Part shown: piece by piece, positions 1 to 9,225 of the stretch
How the letters are laid out: every line of letters starts with the position of its first letter
How positions within the stretch are numbered: the first letter of the stretch is position 1
Source of the DNA: Phaeobacter gallaeciensis DSM 26640
GTDB lineage: Bacteria > Pseudomonadota > Alphaproteobacteria > Rhodobacterales > Rhodobacteraceae
Direction: 5' to 3'
DNA: 64,000 nucleotides
NCBI RefSeq assembly: GCF_000511385.1
Contig: NC_023137.1
Span: forward strand, 805,501 to 869,500
The notes under the pieces: model-generated
Seen by the model: only the letters and a program-made list of their open reading frames with translations
Database searches by the model: none
Told to the model about the DNA's origin: nothing
Made by a program: the position numbers and the translations under genes

Positions 1-114
1 CGCGGGTTTGTCAGCGCTTTGTTCACCATGGGTGTCTGGTTAGGGTGTTGTTTTGAAATGATAATTAGATGATCATTTTGGTCGGATATGATTGGCCGGC
101 TGTTCTGGAATTGA

Positions 115-321
115 CTAATCCTGAGAATTTGGCGCCATCGTCTTGCGCGAAAACCCGCCGTTTTTAATCATCAAACACAGTGTCAGCGCCAGTCCAAGCA
201 GGCCACCAAGGCCGGAATAGAGCAAGAACAGGCCCCAGATCGGTAGGTTGAAGGCCACATGGCCCAGCACGGTGACCAGCATTGTCACCCCAGCACTTGT
301 CAACATTGCCAACCAAGCCAT
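115..321 (-). CDS. Small two-helix membrane protein, function unknown
   Basis: A 68-residue protein with two hydrophobic helices (about residues 5-25 and 30-52) joined by a short turn, and a polar, basic C-terminal tail. This is consistent with a small inner-membrane protein. The start is an ATG, and two short palindromes lie 10-45 bases upstream of it. No domain is recognised. The codon pattern is GC-rich like the surrounding genes, and the hydrophobic pattern is better than expected by chance, so it is probably real. No function can be inferred. Confidence 0.55.
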   Translation of the reverse strand: MAWLAMLTSAGVTMLVTVLGHVAFNLPIWGLFLLYSGLGGLLGLALTLCLMIKNGGFSRKTMAPNSQD

Positions 322-330
322 CGCACCCTC

Positions 331-364
331 ACCTCAATTGAGGTAAATTGACCTAAAGTAGGTC
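331..364. promoter_or_regulatory. Two adjacent palindromes upstream of the 68-aa gene
   Basis: A perfect 14-bp palindrome, ACCTCAATTGAGGT (331-344), is followed by a 5-bp-arm inverted repeat, GACCT-aaagt-AGGTC (350-364). Both have the core ACCT-N5/6-AGGT. They sit just upstream of the leftward gene starting at 321, where an operator would lie. The outer bases recall MerR/SoxR-type sites, but the spacing is shorter, so the regulator is unknown. Confidence 0.35.
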
Positions 365-503
365 GTGCAATCAATACGCCTTACGGTCAGACGGCGAGTA
401 TATTGGTATGTGTTGCAGCTTATTCGTGATCTATGGCAGGATCAGCACAGGGTTGCGCGTATAACGCGCGAAATCGTGTTGTGTGAGGGTTTTTGCAAAA
501 AGA

Positions 504-752
504 TCAGGCGCGTGCAGGTTTCCCGGCGAACTCCGGATGGGCGGCCTGTGCCAAATCATCCAGCGCCTCCTGCCCAAACGACTCGCGCGCGGTTTTCTGC
601 ATCCAGAGCAGCAGGATCGCCAGCATCGCCGAGGGTACCCCAAACAGCGGATAAAGCAGCAGGCTCATGCCGAAGGACAGACCGATCAGTGTGTAGCCCA
701 GAATGGCGGCGTTCAGCCCGCCGATGACGCCTACCAGAATACCAATCCCTGC
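504..752 (-). CDS. Small membrane protein, function unknown
   Basis: An 82-residue protein whose first 50 residues form two or three hydrophobic helices rich in Gly, Leu and Ile. A soluble, charged C-terminus of about 30 residues follows. The ATG at 752 is chosen because a purine-rich AAGGG lies six bases upstream; the frame is open further up only to a TTG. It resembles the neighbouring 68-aa protein in layout but shows no clear sequence similarity. No domain is recognised, so only a membrane location can be stated. Confidence 0.55.
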   Translation of the reverse strand, partial: AGIGILVGVIGGLNAAILGYTLIGLSFGMSLLLYPLFGVPSAMLAILLLWMQKTARESFGQEALDDLAQAAHPEFAGKPARA

Positions 753-992
753 CATGCTCCGCCCTTTCTCTGGCCCTATCCCCAAGCGGTTCTCGCCGGG
801 GGCATCGTGAGAATATGGTTAAAGACTAGCGATGATTTTGTTCAAATTATGCCGATGCCATGTCGGTGCTGGGAAAGGGGACCTGCGCCTGACCTTCCCC
901 CACATGTCAGAGGCATGCATCAGCCATGTCGAAGGCGCATTCGCACCTCCCCGAAGTCAGGCAGGGATTTGTTTTTTGCGCTGTGGTTAGAA

Positions 993-1344
993 TTATCGCA
1001 ACTGGCGTAAGTCGTGACGCATAGCGGTCATTAAATTACTCGTAACTTGTATCCGATCTGGCGAGCCGGATCTGTTTCCTGCCATTTCTTCAACAGTGAA
1101 AAAACCGATGGTGAAGCGACCAACTCGGCGCGAAGAACCCAATGCCCGACGTCAAAAACGACGCTTCAGAGTAGTTGGAGTTTTCCTGTCGGACCCAAGC
1201 TTCAAGAAGGCCAATATAGGCCTCCTTTCGCTCTTGAAAAACGCGTATTTTGGTTTGGGCCCGCAGCGACAGCCAGCTTTGCACAAATGCTGTGACCACA
1301 GAACCCAAACCGAAGGCTCCTAACAAAGGGAGCCAGTCACTCAC
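993..1344 (-). pseudogene. Frameshifted membrane-anchored hypothetical gene coupled to ettA
   Basis: The GTG start at 1344 overlaps the ettA stop as GTGA, so translation would be coupled. The first 60 or so residues hold one N-terminal transmembrane helix and a basic, heptad-like stretch (VFQERKEAYIGLLEAW). In that frame the protein stops at 1090 after 84 residues with an unconvincing tail. Protein-like sequence continues in another frame (WVLRAELV, then LLKKWQETDP, stop at 1031) and then in a third (LMTAMRHDLRQLR, stop at 993). Read together these make a plausible protein of about 116 residues, so I infer two small indels: one near a run of five T at about 1160-1166 and one near 1060. Either the gene is decaying or the assembly has errors here. 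The intact family has no known function to me. Confidence 0.5.
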
Positions 1345-3008
1345 CGCACAAACTTCTTGTGCTTCAACCGCTTGGGTTCCAGCGCGTCGGGGCCGAGACG
1401 GCGTTTCTTGTCCTCTTCGTAGTCCTCGAAGTTGCCCTCGAACCACTCCACATGGGCGTCACCCTCAAACGCCAGAATATGGGTGCAGATCCGGTCGAGG
1501 AAGAAACGGTCGTGCGAGATCACCACGGCGCAGCCGGCGAAATCCACCAGCGCGTCTTCCAGCGCCCGCAGGGTTTCCACGTCCAGGTCGTTGGTCGGTT
1601 CGTCGAGCAGCAGCACATTGCCGCCCTCTTTCAACAGCCGCGCCATATGGACCCGATTGCGCTCACCACCGGACAGGAGGCTCAATTTTTTCTGCTGATC
1701 GCCGCCCTTGAAGTTAAACGAGGAGCAATAGGCGCGGGAGTTGACCTGCGCGTCGCCCAGCTCAATGATTTCAGCGCCGCCGGAGATCGCCTCCCAGACG
1801 GTTTCATTGTCATCCAGATCATCGCGCGACTGGTCCACATAGGAGAGTTTCACGGTGTCGCCGTAGCTGACATTGCCCTCATCGGGCTGTTCCTGGCCGG
1901 TCAGCATGCGGAACAGGGTCGATTTACCCGCGCCGTTGGGGCCGATCACGCCGACAATGCCGCCGGGGGGCAGGTCAAAGGACAGCCCCTCAACCAGCTG
2001 CTTGTCGCCGTAGTGTTTGGAGATGCCCTCCACCTCGATCACCTTGGAGCCGAGGCGCGGGCCATTGGGGATGACGATCTGGGCGCGGGTCAGCTTCTCG
2101 CGCTCGGACTGGCTGGCCAGATCGTTATAGGCGTTGATCCGGGCCTTGGACTTGGCCTGACGGGCCTTGGCGCCCTGACGCATCCACTCCAGCTCGCGTT
2201 CCAGCGTTTTCTGCTTGGATTTGTCTTCGCGAGCTTCCTGCTCCAGACGTTTGGCCTTCTGCTCCAGCCAGGCGGAGTAGTTGCCTTCGTAAGGGATGCC
2301 GCGACCACGGTCGAGTTCGAGAATCCAGCCGGTGATATCATCCAGGAAATAGCGGTCGTGGGTGACGCAGAGGATGGTGCCCTTGTAGTCGATCAGGTGT
2401 TGTTGCAGCCAGGCGATGGTTTCCGCATCCAGGTGGTTGGTCGGTTCGTCAAGCAGCAGCATGTCGGGCGCTTCAAGAAGCAGTTTGCACAGCGCCACCC
2501 GGCGACGTTCACCGCCCGAGAGATTGGCGATTTCCGCATCATCCGGCGGGCAGCGCAGCGCTTCCATCGAGATATCGATCTGGCTGTCCAGATCCCAGAG
2601 GTTTTCCGCATCGATGCTGTCTTGCAGCGCGGTCATCTCTTCCATCAGCTCATCGGTATAGTTCTCGGCCATCTCAACCGCGATCTGATTGAAACGGTCG
2701 ACCTTATCTTTCTTGGCTTTGACACCCAGCATGACGTTCTCACGCACGGTGAGGCTCTCGTCCAGCTTCGGCTCCTGCGGCAGATAGCCGACCTTGGCGC
2801 CTTCCGCGGCCCAGGCCTCACCGGTGAAATCGGTATCCAGACCGGCCATGATTTTCATCAGCGTCGATTTACCAGCGCCGTTGACACCGACAACACCGAT
2901 TTTTACGCCGGGGAGGAAGGACAGGTGAATGTTTTCAAAGCATTTCTTGCCACCGGGATAGGTCTTGGAGACCCCCTGCATGTGGTAGACGTATTGATAG
3001 GCAGCCAT
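1341..3008 (-). CDS. ettA: Energy-dependent translational throttle protein EttA (ABC-F)
   Basis: A 555-residue soluble protein with two ABC ATPase cassettes and no membrane domain, the usual length for EttA. The first Walker A is GVNGAGKST at residues 41-49 and the second is GPNGAGKST in the C-terminal half. Each cassette has an LSGGE signature and a DEPT Walker B. The charged linker between them is the P-site tRNA-interaction motif typical of ABC-F proteins. EttA binds the ribosomal E site and gates the first elongation step according to ATP/ADP ratio. It starts at ATG 3008. Its stop codon overlaps the GTG of the broken downstream gene. The assignment is firm at family level, and the EttA subfamily is supported by length and linker. 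Confidence 0.93.
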   Translation of the reverse strand: MAAYQYVYHMQGVSKTYPGGKKCFENIHLSFLPGVKIGVVGVNGAGKSTLMKIMAGLDTDFTGEAWAAEGAKVGYLPQEPKLDESLTVRENVMLGVKAKKDKVDRFNQIAVEMAENYTDELMEEMTALQDSIDAENLWDLDSQIDISMEALRCPPDDAEIANLSGGERRRVALCKLLLEAPDMLLLDEPTNHLDAETIAWLQQHLIDYKGTILCVTHDRYFLDDITGWILELDRGRGIPYEGNYSAWLEQKAKRLEQEAREDKSKQKTLERELEWMRQGAKARQAKSKARINAYNDLASQSEREKLTRAQIVIPNGPRLGSKVIEVEGISKHYGDKQLVEGLSFDLPPGGIVGVIGPNGAGKSTLFRMLTGQEQPDEGNVSYGDTVKLSYVDQSRDDLDDNETVWEAISGGAEIIELGDAQVNSRAYCSSFNFKGGDQQKKLSLLSGGERNRVHMARLLKEGGNVLLLDEPTNDLDVETLRALEDALVDFAGCAVVISHDRFFLDRICTHILAFEGDAHVEWFEGNFEDYEEDKKRRLGPDALEPKRLKHKKFVR

Positions 3009-3206
3009 GAGACAGCTCCGTTAAGGGGGGGATTTGCTGGCTGGTGTGATAGCGGATGGGCGGCGGCGGGGCAATGAGGGATGCAGGTGCGGATCTTAAG
3101 GATCCCATTCGGTATGCCGCATAGCGGCACGCCCCGAACTTGACCTTGGGGAGGCGTGGGCTTGCGTCAGGCGCATATCTGGGGAGAACTGAAAAGACTA
3201 TTAATT

Positions 3207-4589
3207 CTAAAAATCTGATAGATCAAAGACTTCCAAGTATTTATTCGCAACCTTACCAAGCTGCGATTGCCAATTCTCGCTTCTGAGTGAGGAACAATGG
3301 TTGCTAAGTTCCGCCAACTCCCTGGTAGTAAGGTCATTGTGGTCTTCTAGTGCTTTCCAAATCAACGTAATCAACTCACCATGTTGATCAAATTCATCAG
3401 TGGTAGTTTCGAAGTGCTCGCCTGCAATGAAAGCTGACCCTGAAGACAGGCGAATTGTTTGATATATACTTGGTGCTAGTACTTTAAGTACCGCCATTGT
3501 GCCTATACAAACCTCCGTGTTTAGGTAGAAGTTAGTTTTTAGATTAGGCATTGCTACCAGAGTAGTTAGAACCCGCTCGGCATCCCGCAATGATTGATCG
3601 CGTGACAGTTTGAACCGGCTAAGGATATTCTCAGTGGTCTTGAGTAATGCTCGTGCTTCCGTTGGAAACTCCATTTGTTCTGCACACTTCTGAAAATACT
3701 TCGTCCAAACAAGGTCGGATGAGTGTTTTTCGAAAAATTGATTGAGCGTCATTTGCATGGTGGTAAACTTTTGTAGATAGGTCTCGGCCTCCACCCCGCT
3801 CCCGTACCGCGCCCGCACCGAATTCTGTAGTTCCTTCAAATTCACCCCCAGCACAAAATGCACGCCGGGGACGTTGAAAAAGTGCTTGATGATCTCTAGC
3901 AGCGATAGCGCGTAGTCCGGGCGGCAGCGGTCCAGCTCGTCAATGACGATGACCAGTTTGCGCTGCGGATGCTCAGTTTCGTCGGGTTCCGTCAGTTCGC
4001 TGAGGGCCAATCGGAACGCCTCCATTGCGGCTATCCGGGCGTGGTGTGCGGACCAGAATTCCTCGGCCTCATCGTCACCTGAATCGCTGCTGAGAAGGGC
4101 CTTGGCTTCGTCGCCTACAGCCTTCGCAACCACATCGCCGACCTCGCTCAAGACTTCGGTTGCGCCAAAGGTGGCGACAGATGCCCCAATCCGGAGCGCT
4201 CCTTTGCCAACCGTCCAAGCAGCCTTTTTGATTTTCTTGCTACGCTCACCTCTATGTTCGGTTTCTTTGGCCTTGGAAGTTTCAAACCGCTCCGCAATTG
4301 CCCCGGTCAGGGCAATCAGCGGGTCATCCAGAAAATCATGTTGGAACGCATCAAAATATACTGTCTCAGTGGTGTTGCCCTCCCGCTTCCGATGCGCGCC
4401 GACCCAGCATTTCAGAAAGAAGGATTTGCCTGATCCCCATGCGCCATCCAGTGCGATCACCAGCGGGTCGTCGATACGCTCAACCAGATCAGATAGCTTG
4501 TTGCCAGTGGCTTTCCGGTTCAGTTGATCGTGGCCGTCAAAGCCATCCTCATACAGCTTGATCTTCGGGTTTGGCACGGTCAGCCGCAT
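3207..4589 (-). CDS. KAP-family P-loop NTPase
   Basis: A 460-residue KAP NTPase. Walker A is GAWGSGKS at residues 49-56, Walker B is IDELDRCRPD at about 216-225, and the conserved YFDAFQHD segment lies between them. The insert between the two Walker motifs contains a weakly hydrophobic helical hairpin (about 123-160), the position where KAP proteins often carry membrane helices. The start at 4589 is chosen over 4610 because GGAG lies six bases upstream of that ATG. KAP NTPases are linked to membrane-associated processes and, in some bacteria, to phage exclusion, but no partner gene lies next to this one. The C-terminal third (about 3207-3780) is visibly more AT-rich than the N-terminal part, which suggests a mosaic or horizontally acquired gene. 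The function is unknown. Confidence 0.8.
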   Translation of the reverse strand: MRLTVPNPKIKLYEDGFDGHDQLNRKATGNKLSDLVERIDDPLVIALDGAWGSGKSFFLKCWVGAHRKREGNTTETVYFDAFQHDFLDDPLIALTGAIAERFETSKAKETEHRGERSKKIKKAAWTVGKGALRIGASVATFGATEVLSEVGDVVAKAVGDEAKALLSSDSGDDEAEEFWSAHHARIAAMEAFRLALSELTEPDETEHPQRKLVIVIDELDRCRPDYALSLLEIIKHFFNVPGVHFVLGVNLKELQNSVRARYGSGVEAETYLQKFTTMQMTLNQFFEKHSSDLVWTKYFQKCAEQMEFPTEARALLKTTENILSRFKLSRDQSLRDAERVLTTLVAMPNLKTNFYLNTEVCIGTMAVLKVLAPSIYQTIRLSSGSAFIAGEHFETTTDEFDQHGELITLIWKALEDHNDLTTRELAELSNHCSSLRSENWQSQLGKVANKYLEVFDLSDF

Positions 4590-4757
4590 CGCTTGCTCCA
4601 ATATCTTCAATCAATAGGTGTATCGAACCCTGCGCTGCCGGAAAGCGCAAGCCTGCGACTTTTCCAGGCAAAGACAACCCGCTTATGACCGGTTTCGCAA
4701 CCAGCGCCACTCAACACCTGATTGATCTCTCTGCGAACTCTGTGCATCAAGGCGGTT

Positions 4758-5372
4758 ATGATGCTTCGTTTGCCCCATATTCCGTCCGGAACTACCGTTG
4801 GCCTGCTGGGCGGGTCCTTTGATCCCCCGCACGAGGGGCACCGGGCGATTTCGCTTGCGGCTTTAAAGCGGTTCGGGCTGGATCAGCTGGTCTGGCTGGT
4901 CTCCCCCGGCAATCCGCTGAAGGCGCATCCGCCGGCGCCCTTGGCGCGGCGGATTGCGGCGGCGCGGGATCTGATGGATCACCCCCGCGTACAGATCAGC
5001 GGGATCGAGGCCAAGCTTGGCACGCGCTACACCGCTGAAACCCTGCGCATCCTGCGCAAACGCCATCCCGGCGTGCGCTTCGTGTGGTTGATGGGGGCGG
5101 ATAATTTAAGGGATTTTCATCGCTGGAAGGATTGGCAGCAGATCCTTGAGACTGTGCCTGTGGGGGTGCTGGCGCGGCCCGGTGACCGGATCTCAGCACG
5201 GCTGTCGCCTGCGGCGCGGCTATATGCGCCATACCGATTGAAGGGCGGGCAGAGCCGCCTGTTGGCAGAGGCCCGCGCGCCGGCGTGGTGTTTCGTGAAC
5301 GCCCCAATGGTGGATGCCAGCTCAAGCGAGATCCGCGCGCGTGGCGATTGGTCAGCGACGCAGCCGCGCTGA
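4758..5372 (+). CDS. nadD: Nicotinate-nucleotide adenylyltransferase NadD
   Basis: NadD joins nicotinate mononucleotide and ATP to give deamido-NAD in cytoplasmic NAD synthesis. The nucleotidyltransferase signature [11 protein letters not shown] lies near the N-terminus, and the ISxTEIR-type C-terminal motif appears as SSSEIRARG. The length (204 residues) is normal for the family. Two consecutive ATGs at 4758 and 4761 follow an AAGG sequence, and either could be the start. The last 21 bases overlap the 3' end of the convergent transporter gene. The rsfS/rlmH genes that often follow nadD are not here. Confidence 0.92.
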   Translation: MMLRLPHIPSGTTVGLLGGSFDPPHEGHRAISLAALKRFGLDQLVWLVSPGNPLKAHPPAPLARRIAAARDLMDHPRVQISGIEAKLGTRYTAETLRILRKRHPGVRFVWLMGADNLRDFHRWKDWQQILETVPVGVLARPGDRISARLSPAARLYAPYRLKGGQSRLLAEARAPAWCFVNAPMVDASSSEIRARGDWSATQPR

Positions 5373-6206
5373 GAGAAGCCCGGCGCCGATCACCACCGCA
5401 AGCCCAGCCCAGGTCAGTGCGTCTGGCCATTGATCAAAAACGAACCATCCCAGTGAGACAGCCGCGATCAACTGGAAATAGACCAGCGGGGCAAGTCGCG
5501 ATGCAGGCGCCTGCGCATAGGCATAGAGCAACAGCAGATTGCCCATCATCGAAAACCCGGCGCTGCCAAAGGTCAGCGCGGCGGTGCTCAGGCTGAGGGT
5601 GGGCAGGGCGGCCAGCCCCAGTGGCAGGGTCAGCACGGCGCTGATTGACAGCTGCGTCAGCCCCAGTTGCAACGGTGTGCCCAGATGCGAAAGCCAGCGC
5701 GAACTGGTGAGGAAACCACCATAGCAAACGCCTGCAAATACGGCCCAGATCAGATTGGCTGATCCGCCAAGCCCGGGGCGGACAACCAGCAACACACCAC
5801 AGAACCCCAGCGCCATCATCAGGCTGCGCGCGGGAGTCACCGCTTCACGTAGCAGCAGCACCGACAGCACATAGCTGACAATCGGGCCAATAAAGAAGGC
5901 GGCAAAAACATCGGCCAGCGGTTCCGTCTTGAGAGCGATCTGTAGGGAGACGATGCCACCGCTGAGCAAAGCTGCCCGCAGCCATAGTCGCCAGTCGCCA
6001 AACAGCGGCCACGCCCCACGCCATGCAAAGGGCAGCACTAATACTGTGCCGATTGCAAACCGCGACCACGCCACAAATCCCGGTGTCGCCAGACCGCCCG
6101 ATGTGAGCAGTTTCCCGCAAAGGTCCCCGGCAGGGATCATTGACATGGCGACAAACATGATCATCACTGCCCGTACCATCGCGCCAGCGGTAACAGGCAT
6201 CCACAT
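5352..6206 (-). CDS. EamA/DMT-family membrane transporter
   Basis: About 284 residues with roughly ten transmembrane helices arranged as two EamA repeats. Conserved features are the [18 protein letters not shown] segment after helix 1 and small-residue helices with Pro and Gly. The substrate of this drug/metabolite transporter family member cannot be told from sequence; many are amino-acid or metabolite exporters. The frame stays open far upstream, but that sequence is antisense to the divergent dacB gene, so the ATG at 6206 (or 6200, 6179) is preferred. No clear ribosome binding site was found, so the exact start is uncertain. It is divergent from the peptidase gene at 6301. Confidence 0.85.
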   Translation of the reverse strand: MWMPVTAGAMVRAVMIMFVAMSMIPAGDLCGKLLTSGGLATPGFVAWSRFAIGTVLVLPFAWRGAWPLFGDWRLWLRAALLSGGIVSLQIALKTEPLADVFAAFFIGPIVSYVLSVLLLREAVTPARSLMMALGFCGVLLVVRPGLGGSANLIWAVFAGVCYGGFLTSSRWLSHLGTPLQLGLTQLSISAVLTLPLGLAALPTLSLSTAALTFGSAGFSMMGNLLLLYAYAQAPASRLAPLVYFQLIAAVSLGWFVFDQWPDALTWAGLAVVIGAGLLSARLRR

Positions 6207-6300
6207 CCGAGGAAAGCGGTCAGACCTCCGCTGCCCCGCGACATAAAAACCTGTGGCACGTTTGCAGAATTGTAGGGGTTTTGAGTAGACTATTGCTAAT

Positions 6301-7785
6301 ATGATTTCGCGACGTTTTTTTCTGACCTCCTGCCTTTCCTCTGTGGCGGCGAACACTGCGCTGGCCAATGCGCCTGCGGTCTCTCTGCGTCCGGTGGCGC
6401 GCGATCCGGCCAGTCTGATCAGCGCAGGTGGCGGGCTGAAGGGGCTGTTGTCCCGCGCGGGCCTCTCGGGTGAGGTTGCCTGCGCGGTGGCCGATGTGAA
6501 AACCGGTCTGCGGCTGGAAGCCGAAGGGGCAGGAGCGGGTTTGCCGCCCGCCAGTGTCGCCAAGGCGCTGACCGCGCTTTACGCGCTGGATGCGCTGGGG
6601 GCAGACCATCGCTTTACCACGCAGATTGTCGCAACTGGCGGCATCAGCGGCGGCGTGGTCTCCGGCGATCTGGTGCTGGTGGGCGGTGGTGATCCGATGC
6701 TCAATACCGACACTCTGGCACAACTGGCCAAGGCGCTCAAAACTGCGGGCATTCGCGAGGTGCGCGGCGCCTTCCGCGTCTGGGAGGGCGCGCTGCCGCA
6801 GATCAAGACGATTGATCCGGGTCAGCCTGATCACGTGGGGTACAGTCCGGCGATTTCAGGGCTAGCGCTCAATTACAACCGGGTGCATTTCGAATGGAAA
6901 CGTGCAGGCCAGGGCTGGGCCGTCACCATGGATGCTCGCACCAAGAAATATCGCCCCGAAGTCTCTGTTGCGACGATGAAAATCGCGCAGCGCAGCCTGC
7001 CAGTTTACAGCTATTCCGAAGGCAAGGATACCGACCGCTGGACGGTCGCCAGCAAGGCGCTGGGCAAAGGGGGTGCGCGTTGGCTGCCAGTACGCCATCC
7101 CGGAGCCTATGCAGCGGATGTCTTCCGCACCATGGCGCGTGCCAATGGCATCAAACTGTCAGCGCCAAAGGTCGCGAAATCGCGCCCCTCGGGGCAGGTG
7201 GTGGCCCATCACAACAGCCCGCCGCTGGATCTGATGCTGAAGGCGACGCTGAAGTATTCCAACAATCTGATGGCCGAAATGATTGGTCTGGCGGCCACGC
7301 AGGCGCGCGGCGGACGGCCCCGTAGCCTGCGCGACTCTGCCGCGCAGATGAGCCGCTGGGCGGCGGAGACCTATGGCATGGCCAACACCCGGCTGGTTGA
7401 TCACTCCGGCCTTGGCGAGGATTCGCGAGTGACCCCCGATGATATGGTCAGCGCGCTGGTGGCCTCCTATCGGGATGGGCGGCTGAAACCTCTGCTGAAA
7501 TCCTTTCCCATGCGCGACAGCAAGGGCCGCGTCCTGAAGGGCCATCCGATCAAGGTCGCTGCCAAAACCGGTACGCTCAACTTCGTGTCCGGTCTCGGCG
7601 GGTTCATGACGGCCACCGATGGCACTGTGCTCGCCTTTGCCATTTTCAGTGCCGATCAGAAGGCGCGCTCCCGCATATCACGGGCGGAACGCGAACGCCC
7701 GCAGGGGGCAAGAACCTGGAACCGCCGCGCCAAGCAGGTGCAGCAAAAGCTGATTGAGCGCTGGGGACGGGTTTACGGCAGCTGA
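6301..7785 (+). CDS. dacB: D-alanyl-D-alanine carboxypeptidase/endopeptidase (PBP4, peptidase S13)
   Basis: A 494-residue periplasmic penicillin-binding protein that trims or cleaves peptidoglycan peptide cross-links. The active-site motifs are all present: SVAK with Ser85 and Lys88, the SNN motif at 320-322, and KTG at 422-424. The insertion between the first two motifs is the large class C domain of S13 enzymes. The N-terminus begins with SRRFFLT and a hydrophobic segment, which fits a twin-arginine (Tat) signal rather than an ordinary Sec signal; cleavage is probably near ALA-NAPA at about residue 22. It is divergently transcribed from the transporter, with 94 bp between them. The ribosome binding site is weak. 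Confidence 0.9.
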   Translation: MISRRFFLTSCLSSVAANTALANAPAVSLRPVARDPASLISAGGGLKGLLSRAGLSGEVACAVADVKTGLRLEAEGAGAGLPPASVAKALTALYALDALGADHRFTTQIVATGGISGGVVSGDLVLVGGGDPMLNTDTLAQLAKALKTAGIREVRGAFRVWEGALPQIKTIDPGQPDHVGYSPAISGLALNYNRVHFEWKRAGQGWAVTMDARTKKYRPEVSVATMKIAQRSLPVYSYSEGKDTDRWTVASKALGKGGARWLPVRHPGAYAADVFRTMARANGIKLSAPKVAKSRPSGQVVAHHNSPPLDLMLKATLKYSNNLMAEMIGLAATQARGGRPRSLRDSAAQMSRWAAETYGMANTRLVDHSGLGEDSRVTPDDMVSALVASYRDGRLKPLLKSFPMRDSKGRVLKGHPIKVAAKTGTLNFVSGLGGFMTATDGTVLAFAIFSADQKARSRISRAERERPQGARTWNRRAKQVQQKLIERWGRVYGS

Positions 7786-7864
7786 CCGTTAGGAAAAGCA
7801 AGGGCGCGGCTTTGCGTCTGCCGCCCTGTTCTGTGGCCGGGCGATGCCTCCAGCCAGCTGGGCG

Positions 7865-8386
7865 CTACCCGCCCGCCATGGCGTGGACCCAGATCTCAGC
7901 CTGCGGCTCATGAGGGGCGCGGGTGCCGTCGGTAACTGCCCCCAGCCGCCTTGCCACTGCCTGCGACCGTAGATTGTCGTGATCAATATAGCTGTAGAGG
8001 TGGCCCAGTCCCAGTTCCTCGGCGGCCCATGTCCTGACCGCTATGGCGGCTTCGGTCGCAAAACCCTGCCCCTCGGCGCCCTCAAACAGATGCCAGGCCA
8101 GCTCAATCTCTGGCCAGTTGGAATGCTTGATCAGACCGACGCGACCGACCGGCTGGCCGCTCTCTCGCAATGTGACCGTAAAGAAGCCAAAGCCGTGCCA
8201 CTGCCAGTGGCCAACCCCGGTCAGAAACCCGAACCAGGCCTGATCTGCGGTGACCGTCTCCCCCTGTGCAACCATCGACGGGGCGCTGGTCATAAACCGG
8301 GTAAAGGCGGGCAGGTCGTCACGTTCGGGTCCGCGCAGGACCAATCGCGATGTTGTCAGCCGAGGCGCGGTGGTGAGCGTTGTCAT
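7865..8386 (-). CDS. GNAT N-acetyltransferase (RimJ/RimL type)
   Basis: A 173-residue acetyl-CoA-dependent N-acetyltransferase of the GNAT_3 type. It begins with the typical LTTSRLVLRGPERDD segment, has the central PVGRVGLIKH strand and the EGQGFATEAA acetyl-CoA binding loop, and ends with the HLYSYIDHDNLRS and VARRLGA motifs of the family. The start at 8386 is chosen because GGCGGAT lies directly before it, while the ATG at 8404 has no ribosome binding site. Members acetylate ribosomal proteins, other proteins or small molecules, and the substrate is not predictable here. Confidence 0.85.
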   Translation of the reverse strand: MTTLTTAPRLTTSRLVLRGPERDDLPAFTRFMTSAPSMVAQGETVTADQAWFGFLTGVGHWQWHGFGFFTVTLRESGQPVGRVGLIKHSNWPEIELAWHLFEGAEGQGFATEAAIAVRTWAAEELGLGHLYSYIDHDNLRSQAVARRLGAVTDGTRAPHEPQAEIWVHAMAGG

Positions 8387-8509
8387 ATCCGCCGGTCCCT
8401 TCATAGGTCAAAATGCTTGGGCCAAAATGGACGGTGGTCGAAATGGGCAGTGCGTGCCGCCACCAGTTGTCAATCCACCGCCAGGCGGTCGGATCACTCG
8501 CAGCCCGGT

Positions 8510-8932
8510 TTACGTCATATGCCGCGCGCGGGCGCCGCGTTCGATTGCGGCAGCGTGGAGCCGGTCGATGTTCAGCTCATAGCGGATCTCTTCCAAAAGC
8601 CGCAGTTCGGATTCCGCCAGGCTGCCATCGGCGGCAGCGACATCGCAGGCCAGCGCATAAGCGGTCTCAAACAGGCGCTCCGGCAGATCTTCACGGATCA
8701 GCCCGAACAGCGCGTCCAGCCCGTCTTCCTGCTCAAACAGGTCAAACACCGTCTGCGAGGTGCGATTGACCCGGTCAATATCGTAATCGGCAAACACGGG
8801 CAGCATATTCACCGCCGACTGGATCTTCACCAGTTCAGCGGTGCGGATATTCTCATCCGAGGCCGACACCGCCACCATCAGCGCAACAAGGCAATCCTGC
8901 GGGGTAAAGGGATGGGCGGTTTGGGTGTTCAT
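8510..8932 (-). CDS. TerB-like (tellurite resistance TerB family) protein
   Basis: A 140-residue all-helical soluble protein. Two regions carry the TerB-like acidic motif: SASDENIRTAELVKI early on and AADGSLAESELRLL near the end. This paired arrangement is typical of the TerB/DjlA-N fold. The start at 8932 follows a GGA seven bases upstream; a further-upstream start would add an unconvincing leader. Single TerB-like proteins are common in Rhodobacteraceae and are not evidence for a tellurite operon; no other ter genes are nearby. The function is unknown. Confidence 0.75.
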   Translation of the reverse strand: MNTQTAHPFTPQDCLVALMVAVSASDENIRTAELVKIQSAVNMLPVFADYDIDRVNRTSQTVFDLFEQEDGLDALFGLIREDLPERLFETAYALACDVAAADGSLAESELRLLEEIRYELNIDRLHAAAIERGARARHMT

Positions 8933-9225
8933 TATGAAATCCAGTAAATTGGCATGTGTTCTGCATAGAAGAATAGGCATCGTGTCGACCCCGATCAACG
9001 GGACAATGCGTCATCGTACATATTCCGCCGCAGGCACCGGCATGGAAGGGGTGTCAGGGCTGCTGTTTCTTGACTCATTTCGCCTGCCGCCATAGGTGAG
9101 GCCGACCGGGTGCATGGGGTGCTCGGCAGTGGTTTGTCGTCCGCAATATCGCCGTCCATAGCGGCATAACCCGTGGCGACAGGCAGCCCGACCGGAGCGA
9201 TGTCCGGTTGCCGATGGAGAAAACA

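Noticed and set aside
1359..3077. Long open frame antisense to ettA
   Set aside because: It mirrors the ettA codon bias on the opposite strand; the ettA protein has all ABC motifs.
8510..8932. Tellurite resistance operon
   Set aside because: Only one TerB-like protein is present; no other ter genes are nearby.
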